Positions 1 to 13,369 of a stretch of 64,000 nucleotides of DNA are shown piece by piece. A program made the translations under genes and the position numbers. The stretch spans positions 2,394,615-2,458,614 of the forward strand of contig NW_004955435.1 in assembly GCF_000276665.1 (NCBI RefSeq), in the 5' to 3' direction. The notes below the pieces were generated by a model. It saw only the letters and a list, made by a program, of their open reading frames with translations. It did no database searches and had not been told where the DNA came from. The first letter of the stretch is position 1, and every line of letters starts with the position of its first letter. The DNA is from Chinchilla lanigera (taxonomy: Eukaryota; Chordata; Mammalia; Rodentia; Chinchillidae).

Positions 1-679
1 GGGTTATATAAGAATTCATGGTTTTTTCTGGCATACAATCTAGTGACAAGAATAAAAACTTTTACTGATATGGCCATTTACATGTTACAATGATTTCCAC
101 TCCTTTTATTTTTAGAAAAATTCAACCTGAGCACCGGCAGAATACTGTAAGAAAGGAAATACATAGATAGTCTTATTTTCTAAATGAACACAGTGAAGTT
201 TAGAGCAGTTGCTGAAGGGTACATTGCTTAGAAACGAGGTCACCCTCAACAATTTCTTCAAATCAAAGAGACCATTATAACACTTCAATGGCTCCTACAA
301 AATTTACTGTGAAGACAACAATTTGAAATCTAAGAGTTAAATTTATCTCTCTAGCCACCTACCTACAAGTAGGCCTTGTCTTTTCACTTTATGATACAAT
401 CACATTTCTCTTTGCAGTAATCAGGATATTTCAAAATGCAATGCCAGCGCCTGCTTGTTCTCTCTTTTAGACCCCTAGGGGGCCAATGCCTGTCTTATGC
501 CAAGCATTACAGAAGAGCCAGAGTAGTCTCTCCTTACCCACAGTTTCAACTTCTATGATTTCATGTTTAGTCATAGTTCAAAAAGTTACATGGATAGTTC
601 TAAAAATACAGAACTGGAAGTTTCATGTGTCTGTCGCTCTAAGCAGTGTGATGAAATTTCTTGCCAACCTGCTTCGTTG

Positions 680-870
680 CACTTAGTACGTGAATCTCCG
701 CTTTGTCCAGCACGTTCGTACTGTACACGCTGCCCCTGCCTTGGTCACTCAGTAGCCACTTCTGTTACGGTCCCGAATGCCATAGCGTTTCTGTGCTTGT
801 GTTCGAGTGATATCGAGGCAGTAACCTAACCGATGCCGTAACACGTATGTCACTTACCTCTCTTTATTTC
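680..870. other. CpG-bearing unassigned tract in AT-rich intron
   Basis: This stretch carries many CpG dinucleotides (TACGTG, CACGTTCGTAC, TTACGG, CCCGAATG, TTCGAGTGATATCGAG, CCGATGCCG) between flanks that have almost none. It has no convincing ORF. It could be an old transposon fragment that I cannot name, or a conserved non-coding element. I see no promoter signal. Confidence 0.35.
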
Positions 871-2242
871 ACCATGCAGGCATTATGCCATCTCACATGG
901 TCAAAAGAAGGGAGCGGCAGGTTACAGAAAGATACTCCCAGAGGGACAGAGACGGCATTCGCAGCCCTGTATCACAGTGCATTGCTAAAATTGTTCTGTT
1001 CTTATTAGTTATTGTTATAAATATGTTGCCATGACTAATTTATAAATTAAGCTCTATCGTAGGAATACGTATGGCACAAAACAGCATATTCAGGGTTTGC
1101 TACTAAAGTTTCAGGCACTCACTGGAGGTTTTAGAACACAGCCCCTAGAGATTATTACATCCTTATGGGAAAGGCGCAAAATTCCACCTGCATGGAGCAA
1201 GGGCTGCAGCTGCCGTGCTGTGCCAGCCGTCCTGCACGTTTGCAGCTCCTCTTCCCCGCTCGGGCGATGACTGAGCAGCAGGGATACAAAGCAGGCCCCA
1301 CCTCGGGGACTCGGGGGCTGCTCAGTGGCTTTGCCAGTGACCTCAGACTGTGAGGCGTTCCTGAATACTTTGCTTCAAATCCTCTTCCTTGCTTCTTCGC
1401 TCGGGGACAAGATTGCGCGCTAGCTTATGGCTACCCTAACCTTCCTCCACATCTCCTCCCAGGGGTACTATACCTAATAAAATTCATGCATATTTAATTC
1501 CATTTTGACAAATGCTTTCGGGAGAGCTAGACTAAACCTTGCTGCCATATTATTTAAAAAATTACATGCAAAATGATACAGAGCTTTACTAAACAAAATG
1601 GCAGGAATTCGACAATGGTTATTATATTGCATATTGTTGTCTTCAAATTAGTTGTTCAGATTACATGATATGTTATATTTTTCCTTTATAATACAGAAAA
1701 AAGAAGAAAGAATTTCAGTACAAAAAATACACGCCATTCACACAAGTCTAGGAAAAACATCTCAGCGTAAGAGATTTATGACATGTAAGTATTTTAAGAA
1801 TGTGTTTTCATGTCATTATGTTGTGCATAATTAAAATTTGACATGGATATTGAAAATATTAAAACGTACATTTTGGTTGAAATCTTCAGAAATATTGAAA
1901 TAAGTTACAAAAATATATTTCTCTGTGCAGAAATAGGTAGCTGACAAAACTTAGCCCAGGGAACTCCTCTGTGCTTCACTTTAATAAAGACGCCAAAGTT
2001 AGGGTACATGTGATTAATGCAATGATTCCTTTGAGGGTGCTGATGACGTGTTCTGGGGCTTGCTGCTGCCTCAAGCCCCAAGGCGGGGGTTAGAGTCCCT
2101 TTCGAACCGTCTGCACGACAGCCCTGCTGCCTTTTCCTCTCCCTTTTGAAACAGTGGTGCACACACTGCCCTGCTCTGCTTCACACATCTAAAAGGTGAG
2201 GTCCACGTTGGTTAGTGAAGAAAGATCAGCTAAAAGAGATGC

Positions 2243-2282
2243 GCCCGTCCCCGGGCGGCCGAGCGGTTAAGGCACTGGACGG
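2243..2282 (+). pseudogene. tRNA-Ser/Leu-like 5' half fragment
   Basis: The run GGCGGCCGAGCGGTTAAGGC resembles the D-arm and A-box of class II tRNAs (Ser/Leu type, TGGCCGAGTGGTTAAGGC), and CTGGAC follows where the anticodon stem would start. After that the match stops. There is no anticodon loop, B box (GGTTCGANTCC) or acceptor stem. It is at best a truncated tRNA pseudogene or a fragment of a tRNA-derived retroelement. Confidence 0.45.
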
Positions 2283-2972
2283 AAGCCCCGGTAGACAGAA
2301 GAGACGTGCCTTTATGGTGGGCACCCTGCGTTTCAGGATTTGTTAGGACAAAGGACATGCAAGACTCTTCTGTAGGGCCAATGAAAGGCTCATTAAAGTA
2401 AGTTGATGCGAGTTCATCTTAGACCGTATTACACAGGGAAAGGCAAACAGCTCTCAGCAGAGAAAAGCTAAAGCACACAGTAGTCTCATGAGCCGTTTAA
2501 GCAAGCTGTGACCAAGATTCTGAAACACCAGAGGGGAGTTCCAAAGTGATAGGGAGGATTTGTAAAGAATGCTCAAGTTTCTATCAGAAAATAGCTTATT
2601 TTTTAAAAAGCATGTCTCCTGAAGAATATTAGAGATGCACAAAATTACATTCACCTGTGAATGCTGACCGGCTTCTCTTGGTAGTAGTATTTGTCAGCTT
2701 ACTAGTTATCACACCGTTGAACGGTACGTTACACGCTCCAATCACACTGTCCTGTTAGGCAGAGCAGAGGGGTTGTCAATGCAGGTAGCTATGGACCCCT
2801 TCACGTGCAGGGCCTGAAGGTCACAGGTCCCCACCTACATTCAGGCAAGGCAAAACGCCTCACAGTCAGGCAAAAAAGGGAAAACTTCTAAAGAATCCAC
2901 ACCAGCTGATGTCAATTCAGCAAAATTCTATAAAAGTTCAGTATACGGAAAGAAAGACATGAGTGTAGCCAC

Positions 2973-3117
2973 AAAATACGGCTTCCTAAACGAAGTTTTA
3001 GCCTCTGAATTCCTGTTGCCTTTGTCAGCATTCAGGAGTCCTGTGTCTTGTGTGTACACTGTGTACTTCAGGATTAGGGTTCAAGTTTTTCAGAGTGAAG
3101 ACTATACACATACATGT
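2973..3117. repeat. 145-bp direct duplication, copy 1
   Basis: This block recurs at 3546-3690 with only two adjacent differences (GG here, AA there, after AGGATTA). It begins AAAATACGGCTTCC and ends ACACATACATGT. Flanking bases are unrelated on the left and only weakly similar on the right. It has no poly-A tail, no tRNA or 7SL promoter boxes and no terminal inverted repeat, so it does not look like a SINE or DNA transposon. Confidence 0.95.
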
Positions 3118-3545
3118 ATGTATCATATCAGTATCATCGGGTTAGCAAAAAATGTCCTCCTCTGAATGAAGAATGCTAAAACTAAAACGTAGATGATCCC
3201 TGCAAAAACATAACCCTGAAGCCGGTTCTCTCAGAAAAGAGCTCTTGTGGGGAGAGCAGTAAAAATTGCTGTTAAAAATAGTGAACGAGAGTTACACCAC
3301 AATCAGCAGTGAGTCCCACACCGAAGTCGCCAGAGTCTCCACCGACAGCCTGGTCATGTTCCCACCATCTACACCACCGCGTCCGCACTCCTAGTCCGGT
3401 GGCCTTTCCCGATTTTTCCGTAACACTTACCCATTAGGGAGATACTATGCTAACATTTAAATATGTGTGACCCTCTCATGACTGGGGATGTTCACACTCA
3501 GACAGGGGTCATATGTGAAATTGGTTTTGTTTTAAAAAATAAAGG

Positions 3546-3690
3546 AAAATACGGCTTCCTAAACGAAGTTTTAGCCTCTGAATTCCTGTTGCCTTTGTCA
3601 GCATTCAGGAGTCCTGTGTCTTGTGTGTACACTGTGTACTTCAGGATTAAAGTTCAAGTTTTTCAGAGTGAAGACTATACACATACATGT
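3546..3690. repeat. 145-bp direct duplication, copy 2
   Basis: This is the second copy of the block at 2973-3117, in the same orientation, offset by 573 bp, with 143 of 145 bases identical. Both copies stay open in one shared frame, but there is no supported start, splice context or family, so I treat the frame as chance. Confidence 0.95.
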
Positions 3691-4077
3691 GCACACACGC
3701 ATATCAGAAGCCAGTGCCTAACAGAAGTTTCATTAAATGAGAATGAAAAGGTACATGGGGCATTAGGACAAGATGCCAAGTTACCTTGAGTCTAACTCTT
3801 ATACCTAAAAATGACAGAGAAAATACAAAGGTAAAGAAAACATGATGAATGCAATCCAAGTTAACTTCAGCCAAAGACTGTCTCTTCTAAATACCCAGAA
3901 TATGCAGGTTTGTAACCGGTTAAATTTAAAGTCTACAAAAGAATAATGTGAAAGAAGGCAACAGCGACGTTCGTTTCTCAAGCAGCAAAACCATACTGTA
4001 AAGAAATTTCCATCAGCCATAATTAGGAGAATTTTCCATTAACCTTAACACTAATTGCTGCTTTAAAAGAAAGCTTG

Positions 4078-4182
4078 GGAGGGACAGAGGGAGAAAAGAA
4101 GGGAACAGAAGGGAAGGGAAGGAGGGGAGGGAAGGGAGAAGAGTGAAGGCAGGGGAAAGGAGGAAAGAAAGAGCAAGAGAGA
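4078..4182 (+). repeat. Purine-rich (GGGAA/GGAGG) tract
   Basis: An almost pure A/G run of about 100 bp built of GGGAAGGGAAGG-like units. Tracts like this can form triplex DNA. The minus (transcribed gene) strand reads as polypyrimidine. Confidence 0.85.
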
Positions 4183-5749
4183 AACTTAACAGATGAAAGG
4201 CATTTTCCGTTACAAGGCAGGTTCACACACCAACTAATCAGAACTGTAGGCTTCAATTTATATTACTAAAAAGTCTATTTGACTCTCACCTCATCCATTC
4301 TACCAAAATGATTAAGTAATTAACAAGTGTGAAATCGCAGCCTGAATCGGAAAAGAGGTGAAGATGTAAGGGTACCAAAAAATGATTCGTCTGCTTCACA
4401 GGCACTGAGCCCAAATTTGAAATAAAATGCAAAATATGATTTGGAACAATGTAAGTAACCTTAACAGTGTGCATGGTAAAAATATCATCCCGGCTGCAAT
4501 TAAAAGCTTTTCTACCTAATATTAGAAGTGTATTCATTAACTTGAGTTTGAAAACATCTTGATTTACATTTTCTATTTAACAAACTAAGTCTGGCAAACA
4601 TGGCAAGCCAGTCAACAGATTAATTGAGAACTTTGAGGCAAGACAACAACGTATTTATTAGATTCTAACTTGGAAGGTCTGGCTTCCATGTTGAATGTGT
4701 ACACACAAGTGAATGAGTGTGCAAGCATGCACATACATCCACTTTTTTGGGAGAGATTCAGGTTATGGTACCCAGAACCTGGTATGTGGTTGTGAACATA
4801 CAGATGAAATCTCTCATAGTACGAATACATAGGAACTGCAGCTTCTTAGTACATTTATTCATTATGAGAATGTGTCAATTTTATGACTTTCAAAAAATAA
4901 ATCTAAATAATAATTAACCTAGCCAGGTGACAAACCATTAGTACAGCACCTATTTTGGTTTTAAGCCTTGAAAATTAGTTTATATGGAATTTGTTTAGTT
5001 AATGTACAAGCATACATCAGGAGAACAATATTACACAATAAATAGAAATTAATTATGTATAAAACTGGAAGCTGGAATGACAGCACTGGAAGTAATACGT
5101 TGGACCATTGCACAAATATTGACTAACAGAATTTCATGATATAGCACTCTAGAAATTTTTAATAATAACAAAGTGAATTAATAAATGTGAATTAATCTTT
5201 TAAAAATACAGACCACTGTTTCTACTAGGACCTTCCGTAACAAGTTACTGAAGTTAATGTGATGTTCTGTATTGTAATACAGAGAAAATTAGCCAGGCCT
5301 TAAAATATTATATATCATTGTAAAGAAATTTCCAGCTTTAAAATGTCATTTCTGGCACCCATAGTTCTGAAAATGTTATTCCTCACTCTTGTCTGGCTGG
5401 GAGGTGCTAGCAATTTGTGCAGCTTGTACAAATGCAGGCACAACCTCCTCTCATTTCAGATACTGTGGATCGAAACAAGTTTCTTGAAATCCACATGGGA
5501 GAAGAGACACCCTGTGTGGTACGAAGTCTGCGACCCTTATTATGGGAAGGAGATCGGGACTCCTTAGAAAGGAAAGAGAAAAGGCTTATGGGTAGGACAT
5601 GCCAGCTGTCCCCAAGGAACTGAGGCGCCGTCACACAGCGTTGTGGTTCAAATTACAATGCTGTAATTATTCACTCACCTAACAAGTATGTAGTGCGTCC
5701 TTCCTACCTACTTATCTGGCAGTTTTCTTTCTGGCAGTGGGCATGCCAA

Positions 5750-6120
5750 CTGAACAAGAGAGACGATATCCTTCTTACAGAGTCTGTTTCAAGCGGCTAG
5801 AACAAAAAATTAAGTAAGAAAATAAATGATCAAGAGCATGTTACTCTTATAGTGATAAGTGAAATTTAGAGAACAAAACAACCAATGTAGCACAGAGAGC
5901 CCGAGGTTTGAATGGTTGGCAAGGCTTCTCTGAGGACGGAACCACTGATCTGAGAATTAAGTGCAAAGCAGAGCCAATCACATGAAGATCCACAGGCCGA
6001 GCATTGCAGACACAGTAAACACCAAGCACCACAGCAGGGCAACTCTTAGACGGGGTACAAAGTGCCGTCTCGGGATCAGAAAGAGGGCCGGTGTGGCCGG
6101 AGAAAAGTGACACAGGGAAA
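5750..6120 (+). repeat. Ancient interspersed repeat fragment, L2-like
   Basis: The phrase GGCAAGGCTTCTCTGAGGA followed by a GATCTGAGAATTAAG-like run resembles a common old mammalian repeat that typically reads GGAAGGCTTCTCTGAGGAGGTG. The preceding bases (AAGTAAGAAAATAAATGATC, then AGTGATAAGTG) also fit it. Family and exact ends are uncertain. Confidence 0.45.
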
Positions 6121-6251
6121 ACGGTAGCGAACGACCGAATTCTCAGGTGGTTTCAAGTTAAAATGCTCAGCCCCTCGCTCCCTTTCTCTTTCTCTCTGTC
6201 TTTCTGAAATTTCTACATGGTTGGCATTTCTCAATAGAAATACAAGCGTCC

Positions 6252-6364
6252 GGGGCTGGGGATTTAGCTCAGTGGCAAAGCGCCTGCCTGGCAAGCGCAG
6301 GGTCGTGAGTTCGGTTCCCGGTACCGGAGAAAAACCAAAAAAAAAAAAAAAAAAAAAGAAAGAA
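6252..6364 (+). mobile_element. ID SINE, young, with 16-bp target-site duplication
   Basis: It starts GGGGCTGGGGATTTAGCTC (tRNA-like A box TAGCTCAGTGG), contains the B box GAGTTCGGTTCCC, and ends GGTACCGGAGAAAAACC plus a long A tail with GAAA units. The duplicated site AGAAATACAAGCGTCC flanks it at 6236-6251 and 6365-6380 without mismatch, which marks a recent L1-driven insertion. It lies antisense to DPYD. Confidence 0.96.
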
Positions 6365-9300
6365 AGAAATACAAGCGTCCAAAGGCGCCACTCTGCTAGC
6401 CACAGGAAAGCCCTACGTGCCTGTTCCAGTTGAGTCTGAGGTCTCCAGCACACTTGCGAACTGCCTTCACTTTAGACCTGAAGTAATGAGTTTCTGAAAG
6501 AATGAAGTATTACAACTGGGATTTGTATCAAAGATCTTGGTTCAAACTCCTGTGCGGTAGGTTTGAGTCTTCTGATGGGAAGGGCCATTTCCATGCTCTT
6601 TCATTCGGATCCTGCCTTGTGACTTGCTCTGCAAACAGAATACAATGAAAATCATACGGCACAACTACAGAGCCTCAGCCCCGAAAGGGCTGCAAGTTCT
6701 TCTCTTGCCGTTTTGGAGCTGGTCCTCCTACACTGAGAACAAGCTCTGCGCAGTCCTTTGAAGATAAACCATACGGAAATAGAAGTCTAGCAATAACAGC
6801 TGAGGACCCAGGCATGTGAACTAAGCCGTCAGGGACAGCCACCAGCCCACTACCAAGAGGACTGTCAGGACAATTAGCCCTGACATGAGTGAGAGCCTGC
6901 CAGCCCAGCTGAGCCAGGCCACACGGCCAAATTAGAGAGAGGCACAGATGACTCTTGGCCTTCTGCACCACTAAGTTACGGAGTGATTCTATACGAAGCA
7001 ATAGACAAATTATATGGGAATCAGTTACATTCACCAGCATAACAAATTCTAAAATGGGTGGCACTGGATTTGAGATTGCGAGGCAGGCAGAGGGCTGAAA
7101 AACCAAGTGTGGACTGTCAGTAAAGACTTGAAGAACGTACAGGGAACAGCTAGTAGTGGCTAAGGTGCTGTGCAAATAAATTCACTGAGGACTGGGAAAG
7201 AACAGACCACATTATGTGGTGACAGAAAAACTGGGAAGAAGGTTGGCTGGTGATAATTTAGAATACAGAAAATGCATTTGTAGATCTGACTAAGGAATCT
7301 CTAGACAGAATCAAAAGCATCAGCTCAGTGTTTCTACCCAAGTATGATAAGGTGTAAGGGGAGAAGGGCTAAAGAAGAACATATTTAATTTGCTAAGCAA
7401 AACTTCTGGCAAATCAAAGGAGCTCAGACCTCATGGGGTTAGAAAACAAAGCTATTCTTCAGAATGAGTGCCTCCTAGATAGAAAAAGATTCTCAAAGAC
7501 CACGTGAAGAATGCTACAGAAAGATAATTTGTTAAGACTTCCAAAAAATTTAAGGCAGACCTTAGTAAAATCTCCAAAGACAGCAGGGATTCAAAGATTC
7601 AAAGAACGGTGTGTCAGAGTGGCAAGGCATATGCTACCTAAGGTGGAAAGAAGTCTGTTCCATAAAGAACTACGAGTGCAGCGTGATGTCAGCCCTTAGC
7701 AGATTTAAAACAAATGAGGGGAGTCTTATTACGATATCACCATGAGCTGGAATGAAAATGTACAATTCCAAGTAAAGGGAGAATAGGGACCCTGAATTTT
7801 CTGTGCATAGGAACGTATGAGAAACCTACTCAGCCTCCTACATGGAACACCACTGGCCACGTAGGGGTCAGTGACTGGGGGATAACTCAGAATGAATAGC
7901 CCAGAGGGCAGAGGCGGCAGCAGGTCAGAGCAATGCCTAAAGGAACCACTATCAAGAAACACAGGATCCTCAACAAGAATCATCCCCCATTCTTGGGGAT
8001 GGAAGCTCTGAAAATATGTGCCAAGCTGAATTCAAAATGCTATGGACAAGTGATTGCTCTGCGTTCTCCGCTTCCTATTTGTGATGAAAACGTGCAGGGT
8101 GGGGCTCTTTACTTTGTTATCGCCCATTTATCTTTGTTAATTACATCTGTATCTGTGTGTTAGTACGTGTCTGCAGCAGTAGTAATCACACTCACCGCGG
8201 GGAGTCTGTGCGCGTACCCCACAGCTCTCATCTCTTTTGTCCCCTTGCGCTCCCCTCCCTCAGACACGTTTGTGACACACAGCAATTAGACTGACCTGGG
8301 GTTTGACAATATCCGCACGAGATTCTGATCGCATTCTCTCCCTCCCGCCTCCTTCTCCAGACCACCTTTTGATAACATTACTTTTATACTGGTTATAGTG
8401 GGGAAATCTGTCTTCCCACTTCGAAGAACGCTGGGGAAAGAGAAGCTAGGCCGCTGCACTCAGCCAGCTGCACTGAGACCTAAGGTACTATAAGATCGTG
8501 GGTACCAAAACTGAGGCCATGACTGGACGCCACTGTCAGAGTCTCCGACAGGAGTGGGGGCACTTTGCACACGGAGGGGCGTGCACTACTATCACGAGAT
8601 GGCAGGTGAGAGCCATTTGCAAAAGTGGCCAAACTCTGAACTCGTATCACTTTATGATACAATTTCGCAAGTCTTCTCACCGTTAACGAGGAGAAATATT
8701 TACCCATTTCTTTAACGTGAGCCAACCTCGACACTCGCTTTCATCAGGGGAATACGGGGAGTGCGACTGGAGGTGCTTCGGGGTGAGGGCTGACCGGGCC
8801 TTTCAGCTTCCACTCTTCTCCGCAAAGACTGCCACGCCACTATCAAGCTCCAACTGCCCTGCCTTACATCCAGGTCCCATACGATGAGAGAGATTACGAA
8901 GAGACAAAACGTAAGGCTGAGTCCCGTCAGCAATTACAATAATCCCCCCTGAGTCTTTACACTTATTAGTGAGAACTTCTTGCCAGTCTGCAGGTATCCA
9001 CCAAGCTGCAAACGGACGATGATCTCCACAGACATAATTATTGGGGCGCAGAAGAGCTGTCCATAAGAGCTCAACCTAAACTGCCAAGGAGCGTGATCAC
9101 CAGCACACAGACACATACATAACTTTTGCATGAAACCCCGGGCAATTTAACGATCTCAGATTATTACTTCATCTGATTAAAAAAAACCTGTCTATCCTCT
9201 AGGGATATTATGAGGATTATGTCATAAAACTTAGGAAAAACATTTAGCCTGGATATTCTAAGAACTGCACAGACTGTCATGAACAAAGAGCATAACACTA

Positions 9301-11880
9301 GCAGCAAAAAGCAGCAATAACCTACAGTACCCAACAACATCTCCAAGATACTGATTTCGAACTGGTTTTGGGAGAGTAGCGTCTCTCTGGCCAAAGTTCT
9401 CCACACATCATCTTCCTCTCAGCATCTGTTAGTCTTTCTCCGAAGTATTTATTTACTTCACCAAACACACACTGCATTTAAAAATCAACAATTCATTTGT
9501 ACTGACAATTTACACTAATTTATCCCATGCCGTTGCAGAGGGCAAAACTATACATAAAACATGGATAAAGTTATGAGAAAGCTGCCTTGGATAAAAAACA
9601 GATACATCTCTAAAATACACCTTTCCATCGATACAGCAGGCTGCATGGCTTTGAGGGTCTAGCACATCCCTTGCATTCAAGAAGAGGTTACACAGCAGGG
9701 CCAGATGATCTCTAAGTCCGCTCCTGACATTATCTGATCCTTACTGTTTTCTCAATCACTGTCCGAATTTTAAATGGTTATCTGATACCTCAGTCTTAAG
9801 ATGTAATCTATGCATGCAGAAATTCCACTGACATTTTCACTTTTAGACAGATATAGATGCAATACACAAAGCAACACAGGATATGGAAAATTTTAAATTG
9901 GCCTGTTCTCCTTTGATTGAGATCAATACTCAGAACAGTCAATTGTTTTATGTGATAACTATCTGTTCATAAGACTGGAAAAATAACTCAATAGGCTGGT
10001 GCCAAAAATGTATTTATTCACTTAGCCAATGAATATTTATCAAATATTTATCAAATCCTTCCCATGAATTAAGCATTGTGCTATGTGGTATAAGGCTGTA
10101 TTTTACACAAAGAGCTATAATCAATACTTTGACTCCAAAGAAATAATGAAGAACCTTAAACATACTTGGGTTTCTGGTTTTCAGTATTTTGTACTGAGGG
10201 AGACCCATTATACATGTACCTAATCACCAGATTTGTTACAACAAAATATATTCATTCAAGGTAATTTCTTTTTAAAAACCAATCACACATTACATACACA
10301 CATACTACATAGCTCTCTCTGACAGTACAAAATTTATGGAGATGATTAATAAAAACAAAATGTTTTTATCTATCCTATCAATATAATGTGAACACAGGTC
10401 AAGGGGTCATTTCATGTGATATCCAAACCATTTCTGATATTCCCAGTCAAACGGAGCACTTCTCTGTTTTGTCATGATAATTTAGCTTTAATCAAGCCTG
10501 ACAGGCTGATTTCTCTCTCGTTTTTTATGTTTAAACTTGAACCCAATATATATTTATATAGAAAAATCATTTTGTAGTTTTGTTTTAAATATTATTTTAT
10601 CACTCCTATAAAATATAAACAGAATCTCGAGAAAAACAGGCTGATTATCTTAGGACAGTCTTAGACTGATTTGTAAAGGAAGAATATAGTTAATAAAAAC
10701 CTTTGATGTTATTTAACACAAAAGCAAACACAGATCTTTTCATATTTGACATTAAAAATCTGATTATTTGCCTCCCTAAAGAAAGCACCTACAGCTTTTA
10801 TACAGACTACACAGTAAAGAATAATAATATTTCTGTTTACTGAGATATCAACTGGCATTTCACTGTAAGTCAATGGTCTATCGTTGCTACAGCGTATTAG
10901 ACCTCAATCTGGCATCTACAAATGTCAAGAGTATAAAAAAAAAATAGGATGAAAATCAAAAGCATGTTCTGAACTGCCCCAAAAAAATAAAAAAAGGGAA
11001 ACAAAGTTCACCTAAACGAATTTGCTGCAGAAATCGGTGCAATATTCAGCTGTCAATCTAGAAAAACAAGGGAGTCACGCTGTCAGTAGGACAGGATAAT
11101 AAAATTTCCAGCAGATGTTCAGGCAGGGCTCTAATTTTTACTGAACTCCCTTGGTAAGCATTTAATTTCTTTATCATATGCAGGCTCGGCAAATTGCACT
11201 TCATCAAAACTGTATTGTGAAAGATTAATATTTCATATGATAACAAAACTCCATAGACTAACCTTTGTCATATTAAAATCATCCAAATTTCAAATGTCAA
11301 GATTCTAAATTTTAATACATTTTAAATAGATTCTTGAATTGGCATAATAAATTATAACAAGGCTAATCTCAGTTGCTATGTTATAATGTCACACAAATGT
11401 ATAGTACATATAATATTTTAATAGATGCCTTTGGTGAAAGGCTGTGGGAAAAACATGCATCAAATGTTGCATTCAGCAGTTCACCAATGAGAAAGCACAG
11501 AAGTTCTTAAAATGAAAATATATATTCAAAACAGGTTTAATCACTAATTAGGGACAAAATAAGAGAACCAAACAGAGTTCTCTATGAGGCAAATGGACTG
11601 TTCTATAAACTCATATCAGGAAGTAATCATTTTTGAAAATGGTTTTATAAATGTAAGGTGGCATGATTATTTCTGTTATTACAATCTGCACAAATGTGTT
11701 TCCTAAAATAGTTTTTGAACACTATTTTTTGAATGCTATTTTTGTACCCACTATCAAAATAGGAATTTTGAGAAGGTCCCTTCTTAATCACAAACTTTTT
11801 AATTGACAGATTAAATTGAGATTTGAGGTTTAGAAAGAATTTAGCAAAAAAACCCAATAGTTAGCCTCCACATTTGTTTG

Positions 11881-11999
11881 GCTTTTTTTTTGTTGTTTGC
11901 TGGTTTGTTTTTGTTTTTCTTCCAGTACCAGGAATCGAACTCACGACCTGGCGCTTGCCAGGCAGGCACTTTGCCGCTGAGCTAAATCCCCAGCCCCTA
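11881..11999 (-). mobile_element. ID SINE, young, with 12-bp target-site duplication
   Basis: In reverse complement it reads GGGGCTGGGGATTTAGCTC, then AGCGGCAAAGTGCCTGCCTG, and ends with a T-rich (A-tail) run at 11881-11920. The target duplication CACATTTGTTTG is at 11869-11880 and 12000-12011. It is in the same orientation as DPYD transcription. Confidence 0.95.
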
Positions 12000-13369
12000 C
12001 ACATTTGTTTGTGCTGGTGATCCTGTTAAGGGACCTGCTGCAAGGCTACTGAAAAACTCAGGATCACAAGTCGATGCATGTCATCAGTACGGGGAAGACA
12101 TGTTTCTGATTAATCAGACTTCAGTTTTTTAAAAGCAAGAAAACAGCCAATTCAAAGCAAATACTTTTTTCTCACCGTAATTCTTCACTTCTTCCTGATT
12201 AACCAGCTTTTTCTGTTTACATATATGTATTTAAAGTAGCACAACTAATATAATCATTAAATGCTATTTGAGACTGTTTTCGACAACAGATTAAACATTT
12301 GATTACAGCTTCCTACGGATTCTTAGAGGATGAATTGAAACAAAGACAAATATACTATTAATATTCTGCAAGACTGTAAACAATTGATTCATGGTATTCT
12401 AAACCTGAGTCGAGTCTACTCTATTCTTTTTTACACTTTAATGGAACTTTTCCTAAATACCTGATTTATTTGGAAAAGGAACCCCTCTTCTGATATTGAA
12501 ATGTAAAAATCTTTAAGAAATATTTTTCCTGCATTGACTTGACTTTTCTAACTTTTAAGCATTCTCTAGATTTTCTTGATCACAGTTAGGTATAGCCTCT
12601 TGTAAAGCTGCCAGAATAAGACAGCTATAATATTTCAGCCATAATAATGCCAGCTATTGATCCCAGTAAGAGAAAAAAGAGGGAGAGAAAGTGCTTAATG
12701 GGGCATGTTTGTTCTCTATTATTTTCTTTGCCTAAGGATAAGGCTGATTTAAATAATGATATCTTTTCTTAGTCATAGATTCACACATTCTTATACATTA
12801 ATTATTGCTAACTACCAGCTAGTGCTGAATACAGCGAGAAGTTTAACATCTACAATTTTATCAATAAATGGCCTAAAAAATACTGAACTCATCTGCTATT
12901 TTCTAATTTAAGACAATAAGTACAAGGATGACACCTTCTATTGCATAAATCATTCTACTTTGAAAACACGCATTTATATGATTTATGTACCTTAAAGAAT
13001 TAATTTCAACTTTAATGTGCAGTACAATTCCTTCTAAGTATGTCCACTTCCGGTATGAGTACAAAGTCATAATGCAACATGAAACTCAGGATATATGTTT
13101 CGGGGGAAATGCATTTGTGAAAGACTTTCAAAACTTCATCAAGGAAAAAAAAAACCCAAAACTTCATCAAGAAACTTCTTTCCAACATCAATAGATTATA
13201 ATGACAGATTTTTCCTTACGGGAATTAAATCTCAGGAATTTTTGCAAACTAAATCCACTGTCTGTATAACTTTGGTTTGAGGTACATACACATCTTCATT
13301 TAAACATTTCCCAAATCATCAAATAATTAGTAGTATCAAAAGAAAAATTCAAAAATAAATCAAGCACAT

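Noticed and set aside
2959..3789. Shared peptide in the two duplicated 145-bp blocks as a possible small protein family
   Set aside because: The frame is open in both copies only because the DNA is almost identical. There is no start context or homology, and both lie in an intron.
6076..6453. 125-codon minus-strand frame with a Phe run
   Set aside because: It runs through the A tail and body of an ID SINE.
6675..7175. 166-codon open frame on the minus strand
   Set aside because: No recognisable family, no splice or start context, and it lies in unclassified intron. It could be remnant transposon sequence but cannot be supported.
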